From Trichobilharzia regenti (Eukaryota; Platyhelminthes; Trematoda; Strigeidida; Schistosomatidae): a stretch of 64,000 bases of DNA. The notes beneath the pieces were generated by a model, which searched no databases, had not been told where the DNA came from, and saw nothing but the letters and a program-made list of their open reading frames with translations. Within the stretch, counting starts at the first letter, position 1. Each line of letters begins with the position of its first letter. Both the position numbers and the translations under genes were made by a program. The DNA is taken from the NCBI GenBank assembly GCA_944472135.2, contig OX235270.1, positions 86,809,168 through 86,873,167 of the forward strand, read 5' to 3'. Below are positions 10,108-19,937 of this stretch, piece after piece.

Positions 10108-12688
10108 CTGTATGTGGTAAAATATTTAAGAAAAGTGTTTATCTTAAAAATCGAAAAGAAACCATTACCACAGCAAATAAAAGGTATTTGAAAAGAGTAT
10201 TTCACTTATTGGGCATTTCAAAAATAAGGGTCAGAATAGCAGAAAACCGGTCAGCACGGCAGCTCAATCCATCAGCATTCCTACAACTGCACAAATTATA
10301 CTAACTACATGATGGAAATATCAAAATTCATCTGCTTTCTTTAATCCCTAATAGTTAAAAGTAAATTATCTTTCATGATTTAGAAGGAAAGTATCAGTTA
10401 CATCACCTTGACTGCTGATAAAACCAAACACTATAGTCCGGAATACGAAATGATAGTTTATATTTAAAAAAGTTATTATTTATCACTAGATTTAAAGCAA
10501 TTACCTCAAAATCCTCTACAATATTTTTAGCTACTTATTCATAAATTGAGGAGTTCATTAATCCGAAAATTTAAAAGAGGTGCTGAAGAACTTAAAATGA
10601 CGTATTCTTCCAGTTAGTTTTGTGATGCATTGTTGAACACCACACTTCGATTATGTAAGAATACATAGTGTGCGGTGGATAAATGTTTGACTCTGAATAT
10701 TATTCGTGATACAAACTGTCCCTCCTGCTCAAGTTACCCTTTAGTAACTTAAATTTCACATTTTTGTTGATGGGTTGAAGTTGTGTATGTCGTTAGACAG
10801 TTACAAATTTTAATAAGGATTTATAAATCAGTGAAAGTGGATACAATAAGTGTCTTAATTTCGGCATAAAAAACTGGAAACTAGGCAGCAAAACTCCACA
10901 CTATACTATTAATAAGGATAATGGTAAGTGAACCCTGACGTATTATGGAGATATGCTTTAATCTATTTCAAAAGCTATTCGCGTTCTTTTACTTCTATAA
11001 CCTCAGTAAAGTAACTAACTCCTTCATCGAGCTTGAGCCAGCAATTTCCGGTCTAATTTAAAAAATATTCTATCTTCTTATAGACATTATTGAATTCCTT
11101 GTGAACTGGTTCTACCCAGATATCGCTGAGTGCCAAGAGAAGTGACACCTTGAAAAGTGAAACTTTTTCACTGGTAGGTTAACAACATAATGACAGTGCT
11201 TATTCGTCTGGGTTCAGACTAAACCTTTAAGCCTGTAAGACATGAAACTTATGTGGTAAACCAACTTGTTGCCTGTTTGTTGGTATTATATTTACGTTTT
11301 TAATTCCTATTTGCACTACTATGTTTTTTCATTCGAACTTTCCGTCTATTTTGTTATTAGTACATATTACTCGCTGATTGCATAAAAAATTTGATCTTCT
11401 CAGTAACTATAGTCCTACTGTTTTTTATTCAGTCCTTCTATTTTAATCTCTATTTGCAGTTTTATTAATTTGACCCTTGACCCACTTATTATAAAAGCAC
11501 GAATGCCTAGTTGATGACTTTGTCGTAGAGAAAATCTCAGCAATCACGTTTTTAGTTACATAGGTTTTATATTGCAAGTGTTGTTGTGCAGTTTACTAGA
11601 CTCCTGTGGTACTTTGAATGCTGCAAAAATATGAGCTGAACACATTATTTAAGATGCATAAGGAATTTTTTGGATAATAACACGAATGTAGGCAATATTT
11701 TTCGCCAACTAAGGTCTATTTCGGCTTAAAATTAGGAATATTTGTCACCTAAAAGAAACACTAAGTAGTGAAAGTATTGTCTTCAAATCAAATAGTATCA
11801 ACTGAAAATTCTGTGCTATCATAAATTCCTACATTTGTAAGATCTATCACCACAGCGGCTTGTACCACATTTAAATACAGACCAAATAGACTCAAAAGAT
11901 TTTTATTGGCTCATAATAATATGATCGGTGATACACATCAAAACGGCCGTCTAAAAATTAATTCGGAGCTGCTTTACTTTCGAAAACTTACCTTTTTCTT
12001 CATCCTTTCTACTCGTCTAGAAAGCTGCTCTTTTTCTTCTTGCATAGCTGTTATATCTTTTTTCACCTCTGCGGTCGTCAAACCACCACCTTTCATGCTG
12101 TCAAGTTTCTTATGAGTCTCCTTGAAGTTTTCAATAATGCTTTCATACTATGATCAAAATAAACATGACCGAAGGTTTTTACCTGTTTATACAGACATGA
12201 TATCTCATCATCTTGCATAAATTCTGACGGTATAGATACCTTCACGAGAAATCTAGCTAAGTATGCACGCTTCTTCAGTTCCGGTATTCTGTTCAGAAGC
12301 CATTCTAGGAGAGGGTAAATGACCATTTTGTCTCCAGTCACTAGACCCTGACGAAATGAGCTCCTTTCATGGTTAATTTGACTATAAATATTTTTTGGTC
12401 TTACAGGCCTTCTGCATCATTTGGCAATTTATATCTGAAAAGCCTCATTGCCTCGAACAATCTAATAGCTGTTTGATCTATAGATTCTTCTCGGATATCA
12501 ACTTTATGCTTAGGAAGAGGTTTGAGAAAATGATGACACATTACTTTAGAGTCGATCTCAGCAATAACATCACTGACCAACTGGAGTAGATGAACAGGCT
12601 CAAGTGAATCAAACGAAATTAAGTTGAAGTTTCTATTGAATGGCTCACTATTGAGCTTCTGAGTTATAAATCTTAGTGTTTCACTCAT
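9997..12688 (-). CDS. IFT81: IFT81, intraflagellar transport protein 81, N-terminal part
   Basis: IFT81 is a core subunit of the IFT-B train that carries tubulin and other cargo along cilia; in a trematode it would serve flame cells, sensory endings, sperm and the ciliated larva. The start at 12688 gives MSETLRF, matching the start of animal IFT81. The calponin-homology-like domain follows, with [12 protein letters not shown], then [24 protein letters not shown] and [13 protein letters not shown], which are hallmark IFT81 blocks. The coiled coil begins with [14 protein letters not shown] and continues with [15 protein letters not shown]. Exons are 12688-12545, 12508-12405, 12363-12183, 12147-11992 and 10107-9997. 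The first three introns are micro-introns of 36, 41 and 35 bp and the fourth is 1.9 kb. The exons give 232 codons; animal IFT81 is about 670 residues. The rest was not found down to position 1 and probably lies outside the window. Confidence 0.93.
10108..11991 (-). other. IFT81 intron 4
   Basis: A 1.9-kb AT-rich intron between exons 4 and 5. I see no coding segment or recognisable transposon in it. Confidence 0.8.
11992..12147 (-). CDS. IFT81: IFT81 coding exon 4
   Basis: Fifty-two codons from YESIIENF to VERMKKK, phase 0 at both ends, with a canonical GTAAGT donor. It carries the KKDI...MQEEKEQL segment that opens the IFT81 coiled coil. Confidence 0.92.
12183..12363 (-). CDS. IFT81: IFT81 coding exon 3
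   Basis: Completes a Leu codon, then [12 protein letters not shown] and [10 protein letters not shown] up to LYKQ. It ends in phase 0, before a 35-bp intron at 12182-12148. Confidence 0.92.
12405..12508 (-). CDS. IFT81: IFT81 coding exon 2
   Basis: Begins HKVDIREE and ends after PNDAEG plus two bases of the next codon (phase 2). It is followed by a 41-bp GTAAG...AG intron at 12404-12364. Confidence 0.9.
12545..12688 (-). CDS. IFT81: IFT81 coding exon 1
   Basis: Forty-eight codons from the ATG at 12688 to EIDSK. The following GT opens a 36-bp intron (12544-12509) ending in a pyrimidine-rich AG. The frame stays open through this intron, but removing it restores the family spacing between EIDxK and the DIREE block. 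Confidence 0.9.
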
Positions 12689-12787
12689 TGTAGCGGTAAC
12701 TATGGTCAACGCTACAATTTCAAATGTGCTAGTTGTCTGTCGACCCGCTTTAGTGAAGACAAACAAACTGACAGCCATTATTAAAAT
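12689..12787. promoter_or_regulatory. Possible bidirectional promoter between IFT81 and a small candidate gene
   Basis: Only 99 bp separate the IFT81 start codon (minus, 12688) from the plus-strand ATG at 12788. If both starts are right, the two genes share one short promoter region or have overlapping 5' ends. No TATA-like or other defined motif is evident, so this is inferred from gene spacing alone. Confidence 0.35.
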
Positions 12788-13222
12788 ATGCAGCAGAAGA
12801 AACGACAAAGGTTATCTTTGCCAAGAATCAGCTGTTGCCGTATATTTACTTCGAAGCGCTTGCCAAGTATTTCTGGGGCTGTCACTCGAGGCTGCCTTGT
12901 TACGTCTTTTGATTCCAATGGCCAATATCGTTTTTACAAGCTAGTACGAACCAAAGTGATTTCTTCGTGCTCATTTCTTGGTTTCAAAGTAAAGGTTCCT
13001 GATCCTCGGTAAAATCCCCTCAATTCATTTCTCCACTTTACTGTAATAGATTTGGTTAACGTACTCAGAGAGAAGATGAATTTTTGAAATAAATGTGTTT
13101 ATAAGCATAAATATATATACATATATGTGTAACAACGATATCAGTGAATAAATAGGTAGAGCTATCGGAAGAGGGGGATTGGCAGTAATAAAAGGACGCG
13201 TACAGGTACACACCCATTATTC

Positions 13223-13296
<74 letters not shown>

Positions 13297-13686
13297 GAGT
13301 GTCGAGGGGATAGGCAGTTTGGAAGCAGTCTTTGTGTTACTGTATGATTAGCCAGTTTCCACTTAGAGCAGTAGCCACACCTGCTGACGAGAAGTTCCAA
13401 GGGCATCGAAATTGAGGTGAGAAGAAATTGGAGCACACTCAGGATTATCCGTCCGGTACACTATCCTACCTGGATTATCACGAGAAAGCCCGTTCGAAAT
13501 TACTGGAAGAATATCTTTGTTCGGGAATTCGGTTAATTTGTAATCTCAAGGCGGAAATTAAGTCACTTCTGAGGCGGCAGTGGCGAAGTGTGAAAATACC
13601 TGTTAATCTTATGTTTTATTTCGCAGGCCGGTCACCAGTTTTGTCTCTTTTTTGTTCTCTTTCCAAATGATCAGTATCCCTTCTGA
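12788..13686 (+). CDS. Candidate small gene with a presequence-like N terminus, function unknown
   Basis: I do not recognise this protein. The ATG at 12788 opens a frame to 13012 whose first 43 residues have many Arg, Lys and Ser and no acidic residue (MQQKKRQRLSLPRISCCRIF), like a mitochondrial presequence. A donor at 12989 would keep phase 0. A second coding-like block at 13443-13589 (DYPSGTLSYLDYHEKARSK ... LLRRQWRS) ends at a 37-bp GT...tttcgcAG intron (13590-13626). A short last exon follows with its stop at 13684-13686. The micro-intron and the position opposite IFT81 favour a real schistosome gene of about 135 residues. The join between the first two blocks is a guess, and the intron would contain an (AT)n run. 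It could instead hold the 5' exon of PARL, which is missing its own start. Confidence 0.35.
13224..13296. repeat. (AT)n microsatellite with one interruption
   Basis: About 73 bp of alternating TA broken once by ACAT. Reading frames crossing it (YIYIYI type) are artefacts. Confidence 0.95.
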
Positions 13687-13799
13687 GCAACGCAATGAGG
13701 GTGTGGTAGTAGCGGTCACTTCAAGGTGTGGTCTTGAGTATGTTCTGTATAACCTTTAAAGAAGATTAGTAGTGAGCACACCTCGTTTTTTAAGCATAA

Positions 13800-15830
13800 T
13801 GTACGACGGCACTTGCCCTCGCTATATCACTCGTGTTGTTCACGCTGATGTCCCCTTTTTTACTTTAGAACTGGACGTAAATTGCTTTTTGATGTTTCGC
13901 AGACAGTAACCTACATTCTCGGGTTCAAATGAGTGCAGCTACACTACTTAACATTTTTTCAGTCTGAAAGTCATACCACTAACCAATGCCAAGTCTTCCA
14001 GAATTGTTAGTTATATCTGCAGCTTGATCTTTCTCAGTACTCTGCAGCTCTTCAAAGCCTTACGTCGTCACAATTAAGAAGGTCCGAGCATTCTAGACGG
14101 CATAGCCAGCCACTGAACCATTGTGATACTCCTGACGTCCTTCTGATCCGGTATGATTGGACACGACGGATCTTGGAGCAGAATTCTTTTTCGTTTAAGT
14201 AGTCCTCCAATAATGAAGGATGCTGGTTACCAACAATCACCTGGCCCATTTGTGAACTAAACTGTGTCGAATTCTTTCGCGAGGAGAGAACGGCCCACTT
14301 TCACTCCACTGGCATTTTCTCTGAATCCACTGAGTGTTGGAACATGCAAATTAGGGGCCTTCACAGAGCTCCTACACACTGCTGCAGAACTGACGGCCAA
14401 ATATAATCACAGTTCAGAGACTTTCCTTACTAGAGACTCCCTTACTAGAATTTTGAAGTTTTTATAGGGTATGCCCGTGCAATATTTCTGTCTTTGGCGA
14501 TGACACTCATAGCGCTATTAAGCTATATGTCAAGGACCAAAATAAATTTTCCAGCCTTCTTTAAACTAGTGGGATATTGACCACCTGGGCGTCTCAAGCT
14601 GTATGCCCCTTAGTTAGTAGGTTTTATTTCTGATATGAGTTCACACAAGCTTTAGAGGTTTTTTGGGAGTTTTCTGAGATTGGCCTGAAATGACTTCGCG
14701 TCACTACTAACCTTTTTGTTGTACCGGTTCCTGAATTTCAGGTTAGCCTCATGGTCACTGTGACTCCCAATGAGTCGCTATGTAAACCAAGCTTTTCGCT
14801 TTGCTCGCAGAATGCGTTGTGTCCCTTCCTAGCTATGAGGATCGCCTGTTAGGTTATAGTGTGTTTAGAGGGACAGTGTCTGAGATTGCTTTGTGAATGG
14901 TCCCTATGAACATTTCTCAATTTTCTTCTACTAATAAACCAGCCCGGTCTACAGACTATTCTGCGTCAGGAGCAATCTTCGCATTTCGAAGTAGTCAGTT
15001 TCACCATTGCAAAATGTTGTGTAGCATTCCAGAGTAAGTGCTAGCAGAGAATCGGACAGAACAACATGACCGATATCATCACTGCTACGTGGATATATCG
15101 TGATTTGGACGTTTTAGACTGGTAACTGGTCACTAGCTAGGATATAATCCAGTTTTGATGACTTTCGACCAGGGCCTCACTTGGCTTCGTCCTCAACGTT
15201 CTCACTCAATCCTGCATTTCCAATAATATGTGGCAGATCTTGACCAAATTTTCCATGAGCATACCCTGACTTAGTATCAAGGGCTGGAGCATTGAAGTCT
15301 CTAACTGTAGTGATTTGGCCATGGCTGAAATCCTTGTGGAGGCTCTGAGCAGCAGGGTTTTTACCTGCTCCACAGGAGGATGATCGATAGATTCCACCCA
15401 GTAAATCCTTTATTTTATTTTTTAATTTTTGATTACAGCTTTATTCTACACTGTATTTTTGGTACATGTATGTAATTTTCAGCATGGATATCGGTAGCCC
15501 AAATTTTACAGGCCGACCATAGATATCAGATGTGCATCGGCTTGCGGTTGCAATATCCACGGTATGGTAGTTCGGTAAGTGATAGGTCCGTTGTTCGAAC
15601 GTATTTAAGCTACCTCTCCACGTATACGTAAACTGTGAACTTTCGGTTGTTATATCTGTCTCATCTGACCACAGCCATATCACTTATACTGATTTCACTG
15701 TGAGCCATAGTAGGAGTTGGTCGCGTTTCTATCAGGATTATTATTTTAAGGGATAGGTATGATCGAAAATTTCTGAGTTCACCCATTTCTCCACTCAACC
15801 CTCTTACATTATATAGGCAGTCGGCGGTGA
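13800..15830 (-). mobile_element. CR1-like non-LTR retrotransposon, degenerate
   Basis: On the minus strand, broken frames follow CR1-clade order. An APE endonuclease start lies near 15800 (YNVRGLSGEMGEL, then LIETRPTPTM...SEISI). VRDFNAPALD (the GDFN box) and LDYILASDQLP lie near 15100-15320. A pre-RT linker follows near 14700-14830 (YIATHWES, FRNRYNKK, FQANLRKLPKN, in shifting frames). RT-like debris runs to about 13800. Multiple stops and frameshifts make it non-functional. Assignment to CR1 rather than RTE rests on the endonuclease and linker wording and is an inference. Confidence 0.55.
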
Positions 15831-18800
15831 GTCTCATCGCCTTACTGTGATGTGGGGTGGTTAGCGCTACCGACTCTGCTTATGATATTCTTCTTGGTGG
15901 TCCCTTTCACATTTCTCCCGCATCCCTGGCACCATATGCCGGCTATGCTGTCCATCTAAACATATTACACCGCAGATGTTTTGGTCAGGACTCGTTGGGC
16001 CAACTCAGATCACTTTCAAATCTGAGTGACAACTGCAGTCATATGAATTCAGTTATGCTAAGATTAGCAGCGGTATAGTGGAATTGAGGTGATGCAATAG
16101 GTGATGACTTATTACCAAATCTAGGAAATATACTATAAGCTTGAACAAATACAGTTATCAAGTGGTTGCAAAGCTAGCCGAGATGTGGCTAGAGTGCCTG
16201 GTGAATTAAAAATCACCATGGAGGACGAGTCACTGTGGAATGAATTTTTGGGCCAATGTGATTTGTTGCTGGTTTTTGACTAACCTGTATGTCTGAAGCT
16301 CTTTTGTGCAGATGCAGAATTACCATTTGTGAGCTATTGTGACCAAGTTCGTAATAAATTAGGACGGAAGCAGGCTGTCTGCTCGACAGGAAATGGGTGT
16401 GATTGGATATGCTGTGCAACAGCTATAGGATTTCGGATTGTTAAACCAGGGACGACTGAAGCGTATTCCATGACTTACTCGATTCACTGTCTTACATCAG
16501 TTTCAGATACCTAGTGCGTAAAGTGCAAGCAGGGAAACTGAAAACTAGAGTTGAAAGTGAATAATTAGTTGTAGAAGCAGAAAGATTACAGGTTCCCATA
16601 GATAGGGCTCCACTGATAGCCCATGGAAATAGACTTTGTCGGAGTTTAGTAATGGGCTTCCGACGTCGGTACTCCAGAAGTCACATTTCAAAGGGTTTAC
16701 CCGTGTTTCAGTTTGCAAAAATGATACTGGGTATCTTCATGGGAGCTCTGAACGTCATACACACAGTTCAAGTGCTATAAGAAGTGTTCGAGATCCTGTA
16801 TTATACAAACACAAGCTCTCGTCATAGTATTGTCATCAGGCAAAAGATTCCAGTTTCAGCAAGGCTGGCACATTAAAACAAAAGGAGTCTGGGCCATTAA
16901 AACGAATGAAAATGCCTTTTTATTTTATAAAAAGTATTTTTAAGGGCTAAACCTTCTTCCTGTTACATTTTTTCATCAATGGCATCGGTATTAACTTACT
17001 CAATTCCTTTGAACACGATCTCCTTTTTCCTCCCTACCCGTAAAATGCCTATTTTGTGAATTATCCGATGGGACACGTGATGTTCCTAGCCGGCGAGTCT
17101 AATTCAACCACCACTTCCGCAATTAATCTGGTGGTAATCCCAAACGTCTCAAATGCTGCCAAAGCTCCAGGCACTACTTCTGTGCCAGCACCTTCCCCAC
17201 TCGATCAGATAAAGACTTGCTGGTCTGCTGCTATGAGGCCAAATGATCTGAAAGTCATAGGCAAAGTTGAAGACCTTTTACTCATGCTTTTCAGTCTTTT
17301 TCTATCGTTTTGTTGGACAGATATTATGTTGCTATTTCCTTTATTCTTATTTAGTCATAATAGTAATTGGCAGTGCGACAGTCGAGTCTGCCTATGAGAA
17401 GAGCACCGTCACGCCATATTTTGTAGTCGCAAGGGCTTTAGCAATTACAGGAAGTAATCCGGCGGAAAAAACGCCATTTTGCATACCGGTTTTTAAGACC
17501 CTTTCTGATGACATGAATACGTCAGTGATGAATGCTATGGCAAATAATTTTGGGAATATCCAATCGCTACTTTCTCGTTAACTATCCAGCATGTAATTTG
17601 AGATGTAATTTCAGTCCAAAGCAGAAGAAAGGATCTTCTACAATGTCAAACAAATTGATGAGATATCCGTATGATTTCTAAACTGACTTTCATTGAATGT
17701 TGTACGTTGTTCAGCGCCAGTGGCCTTGACTTGTCCACAGATGATTACCTTGTGTTCCAGATCGTATCAGAGGTTTCGTCTGATATACCAGAGTACGTGG
17801 TCATGTAAATTATTTTGATAAGTAGTGGTTAAGTGATTTATAAAAGGACACGTCAAGATTTAATAATTTGTATCTTTTCGAAAGGAGATGAGAATTCATT
17901 CGGCCAAATACTTTGGTGTATGTGGAATTCTATCCCTAATTCGCAGTATCAATCTGTTTAGTGCTAAATGGTTAGGGAGTACCTACCTTAGCTGGAAGTT
18001 TAGGACGAGGCTGTCGATGGTAGATAAGGTTATCCTGCATATTCAGGTACTTTAGGCTTTCAGACTTCGATTAAAGTTAGCATAGTTCTTCAGATATTTC
18101 TGATTCCCTTGTTGCGTCAAATTGATTTTTGACGTGTGTGAATCATTTCATGTGAATCTCAATTTGTCCCAGGCCTCTGTACCATCGTTTTCTTGTTTAA
18201 GTGACAAGAAATGTGAAACATTAATCAGTTCCCCTTCTCCCCTATTATACTTTTCTATCGTAAGCCAACCAAACTACTAATCATAATTATGACCGATTTT
18301 TGTAATATTTTTAACATGTTTGTGATCATTCACGAACACGCCATTTGCATGATATCTTTCGGTCCATATTTTTTCAGTTATCCTACTGCTTATGATTTTG
18401 TTTCTTCTGAACCACTTAACTGCGAATGAACGATAATACATGGCCATTTTCAGTCGCAGCTGTCCCCAACTCTTGGGTTTTTGTGCATCTGAATTTACGA
18501 CAGTTTTTCCTCTAGCTCATCCAGTGTGCATGTGTGTTTAGTCTATATTGGTGGGCGTCAGTTATTCTAAAAATGACATCAGTGTAGAACTTTGGACTAA
18601 AGTACACCACTTTAGATTATCACACTTCAGAAAAGCACACAAAAGTAGGAAAGACATGTACAGAATAGTAGACGGAAAATATATAAGGGAAGAACAACAG
18701 GATAAATATTATTTAGAGTTTTAAGAATCTCGAATATTAAATTCTGCACACTTACGAGCTGTCATAGAATTTACGGCTATTGAGTTTTATCATTGCGAAG

Positions 18801-18879
18801 ACACCAGAGAAGAAATGTACGCCTCCACAGGTAGCTCTAAGCGTAGTTTCCTGTGATCACTCGCAGTTTTATTTTAGGC
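15831..18879. other. No gene recognised; several unexplained open segments
   Basis: Open stretches occur at 15857-16078, 16636-16827, 17056-17397 and 17267-17581 on the plus strand. None matches a family I know, and they overlap or break without good splice sites. Because the neighbouring DNA is old transposon, they may be the 5' region of an element or decayed insertions. Confidence 0.3.
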
Positions 18880-19240
18880 AATGTAGAAGAAGGTCGTATA
18901 GCACATCCTAGCTGTTTCAAGCTATGGAGCTTCACAACCATATTGGTTTTCTTCCTCTATGTAATGCTATGCTTAACCTGATGATGTCTTTCCACATGAG
19001 AGTCACTCATGCTCCAAATGCTAACTTTTCATATACATCTTCAGTGGCTCCTGCTTCACATCTGTAAAGTAGTACGAAGCTAACTGTTACACAATGTTGG
19101 TGTCCTTTGATGGGTTATCAGATGTCATTCCATTGCCTGATATGGTTCAAGTTGGCAATTGCCCAATCAACTTTTTGTATCCGTTCTGAGAATTTGTCAA
19201 CAGTCACTGTATTCAGGCTCATGCGAACCTCTTAAACAAA
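18880..19240 (-). mobile_element. RTE-like retrotransposon fragment (post-RT region)
   Basis: The minus strand carries, in shifting frames, pieces such as FSERIQKVDWAIANLNHIR and SFVLLYRCEAGATED. These correspond to the ISARIQKA...ANLRHLWRRRDI and SVLLYGCETWPLRVED region of schistosome RTE-like elements. It is short and heavily mutated. Confidence 0.5.
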
Positions 19241-19692
19241 GTGAACAACACACAACTTTTGTGTGGACGTTTTAAATAAGGCTCTAGAGTAGGAAAGCTT
19301 CGTGAAGGTGTAGTTTTCTCCGCTTCATGTTAGTTATTATTAGTGCAATGTAACTACCTTTTTAGTCTCTAAAGCTATTTTCTCCAACAAGTGACCTCAA
19401 AAGGTCGTTGAGTTGCATACAGGTAAGTGCATTATTTCTGTTTGTTTGAAAAGTCAGTCGTTTAAAGACATTAAAGGTCTTACTGCACTTTTCTGGTTGG
19501 TATTTCACGCAAAAGTGTCTCTTTATAAATGTGATTATATGGTTTATCTATTTCCTTTTAGATTTAGAATGACACTGCCGTTTTGCTATTTGTAATTCAA
19601 GTTATGTGTCGTGCTGCATATAAAGCCATTTGTTTAACGTTGCATAATTAGCTGTGATTTTATGCTTTATTTTGTCATTTATTTTTTTACAG

Positions 19693-19937
19693 ACTGTAGA
19701 CCCTATGCATTTGGTAGGACAGGCTTTTCACGGAAAAAAGCCTCTATACAAACACCTGTACACAGTAATGGGCAATTCTCACCTGCATCGAAACTGGGAT
19801 TGGTTGTTAAATGTGGAGCTTTTACAGTTATATCTACAAATGCAATTTTTGTGGGATCGCTGATTTTAGGTTTCGAAGCGTGGCGATCTCGACGTGCAAA
19901 ATCAAAGTACAGAGAAAACAAGAGTTTCGTTTCTAGG
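19693..19937 (+). CDS. PARL: PARL exon a
   Basis: Preceded by a T-rich tract and CAG. It encodes CRPYAFGRTGFSRKK and a hydrophobic helix, ending in FVSR in phase 0. The frame runs into a stop (19947-19949) inside the following 36-bp intron (19938-19973), which is what exposes that intron. Confidence 0.85.

Noticed and set aside
13065..13436. Minus-strand 123-codon frame across an AT run
   Set aside because: It is mostly Tyr-Ile repeats from the microsatellite. The same applies to frames at 63441-63734.
19413..19422. Upstream PARL exon ending at the GTAAGT at 19423
   Set aside because: The donor looks good and the phase would match, but the required frame has a stop at 19392 and no ATG after it.
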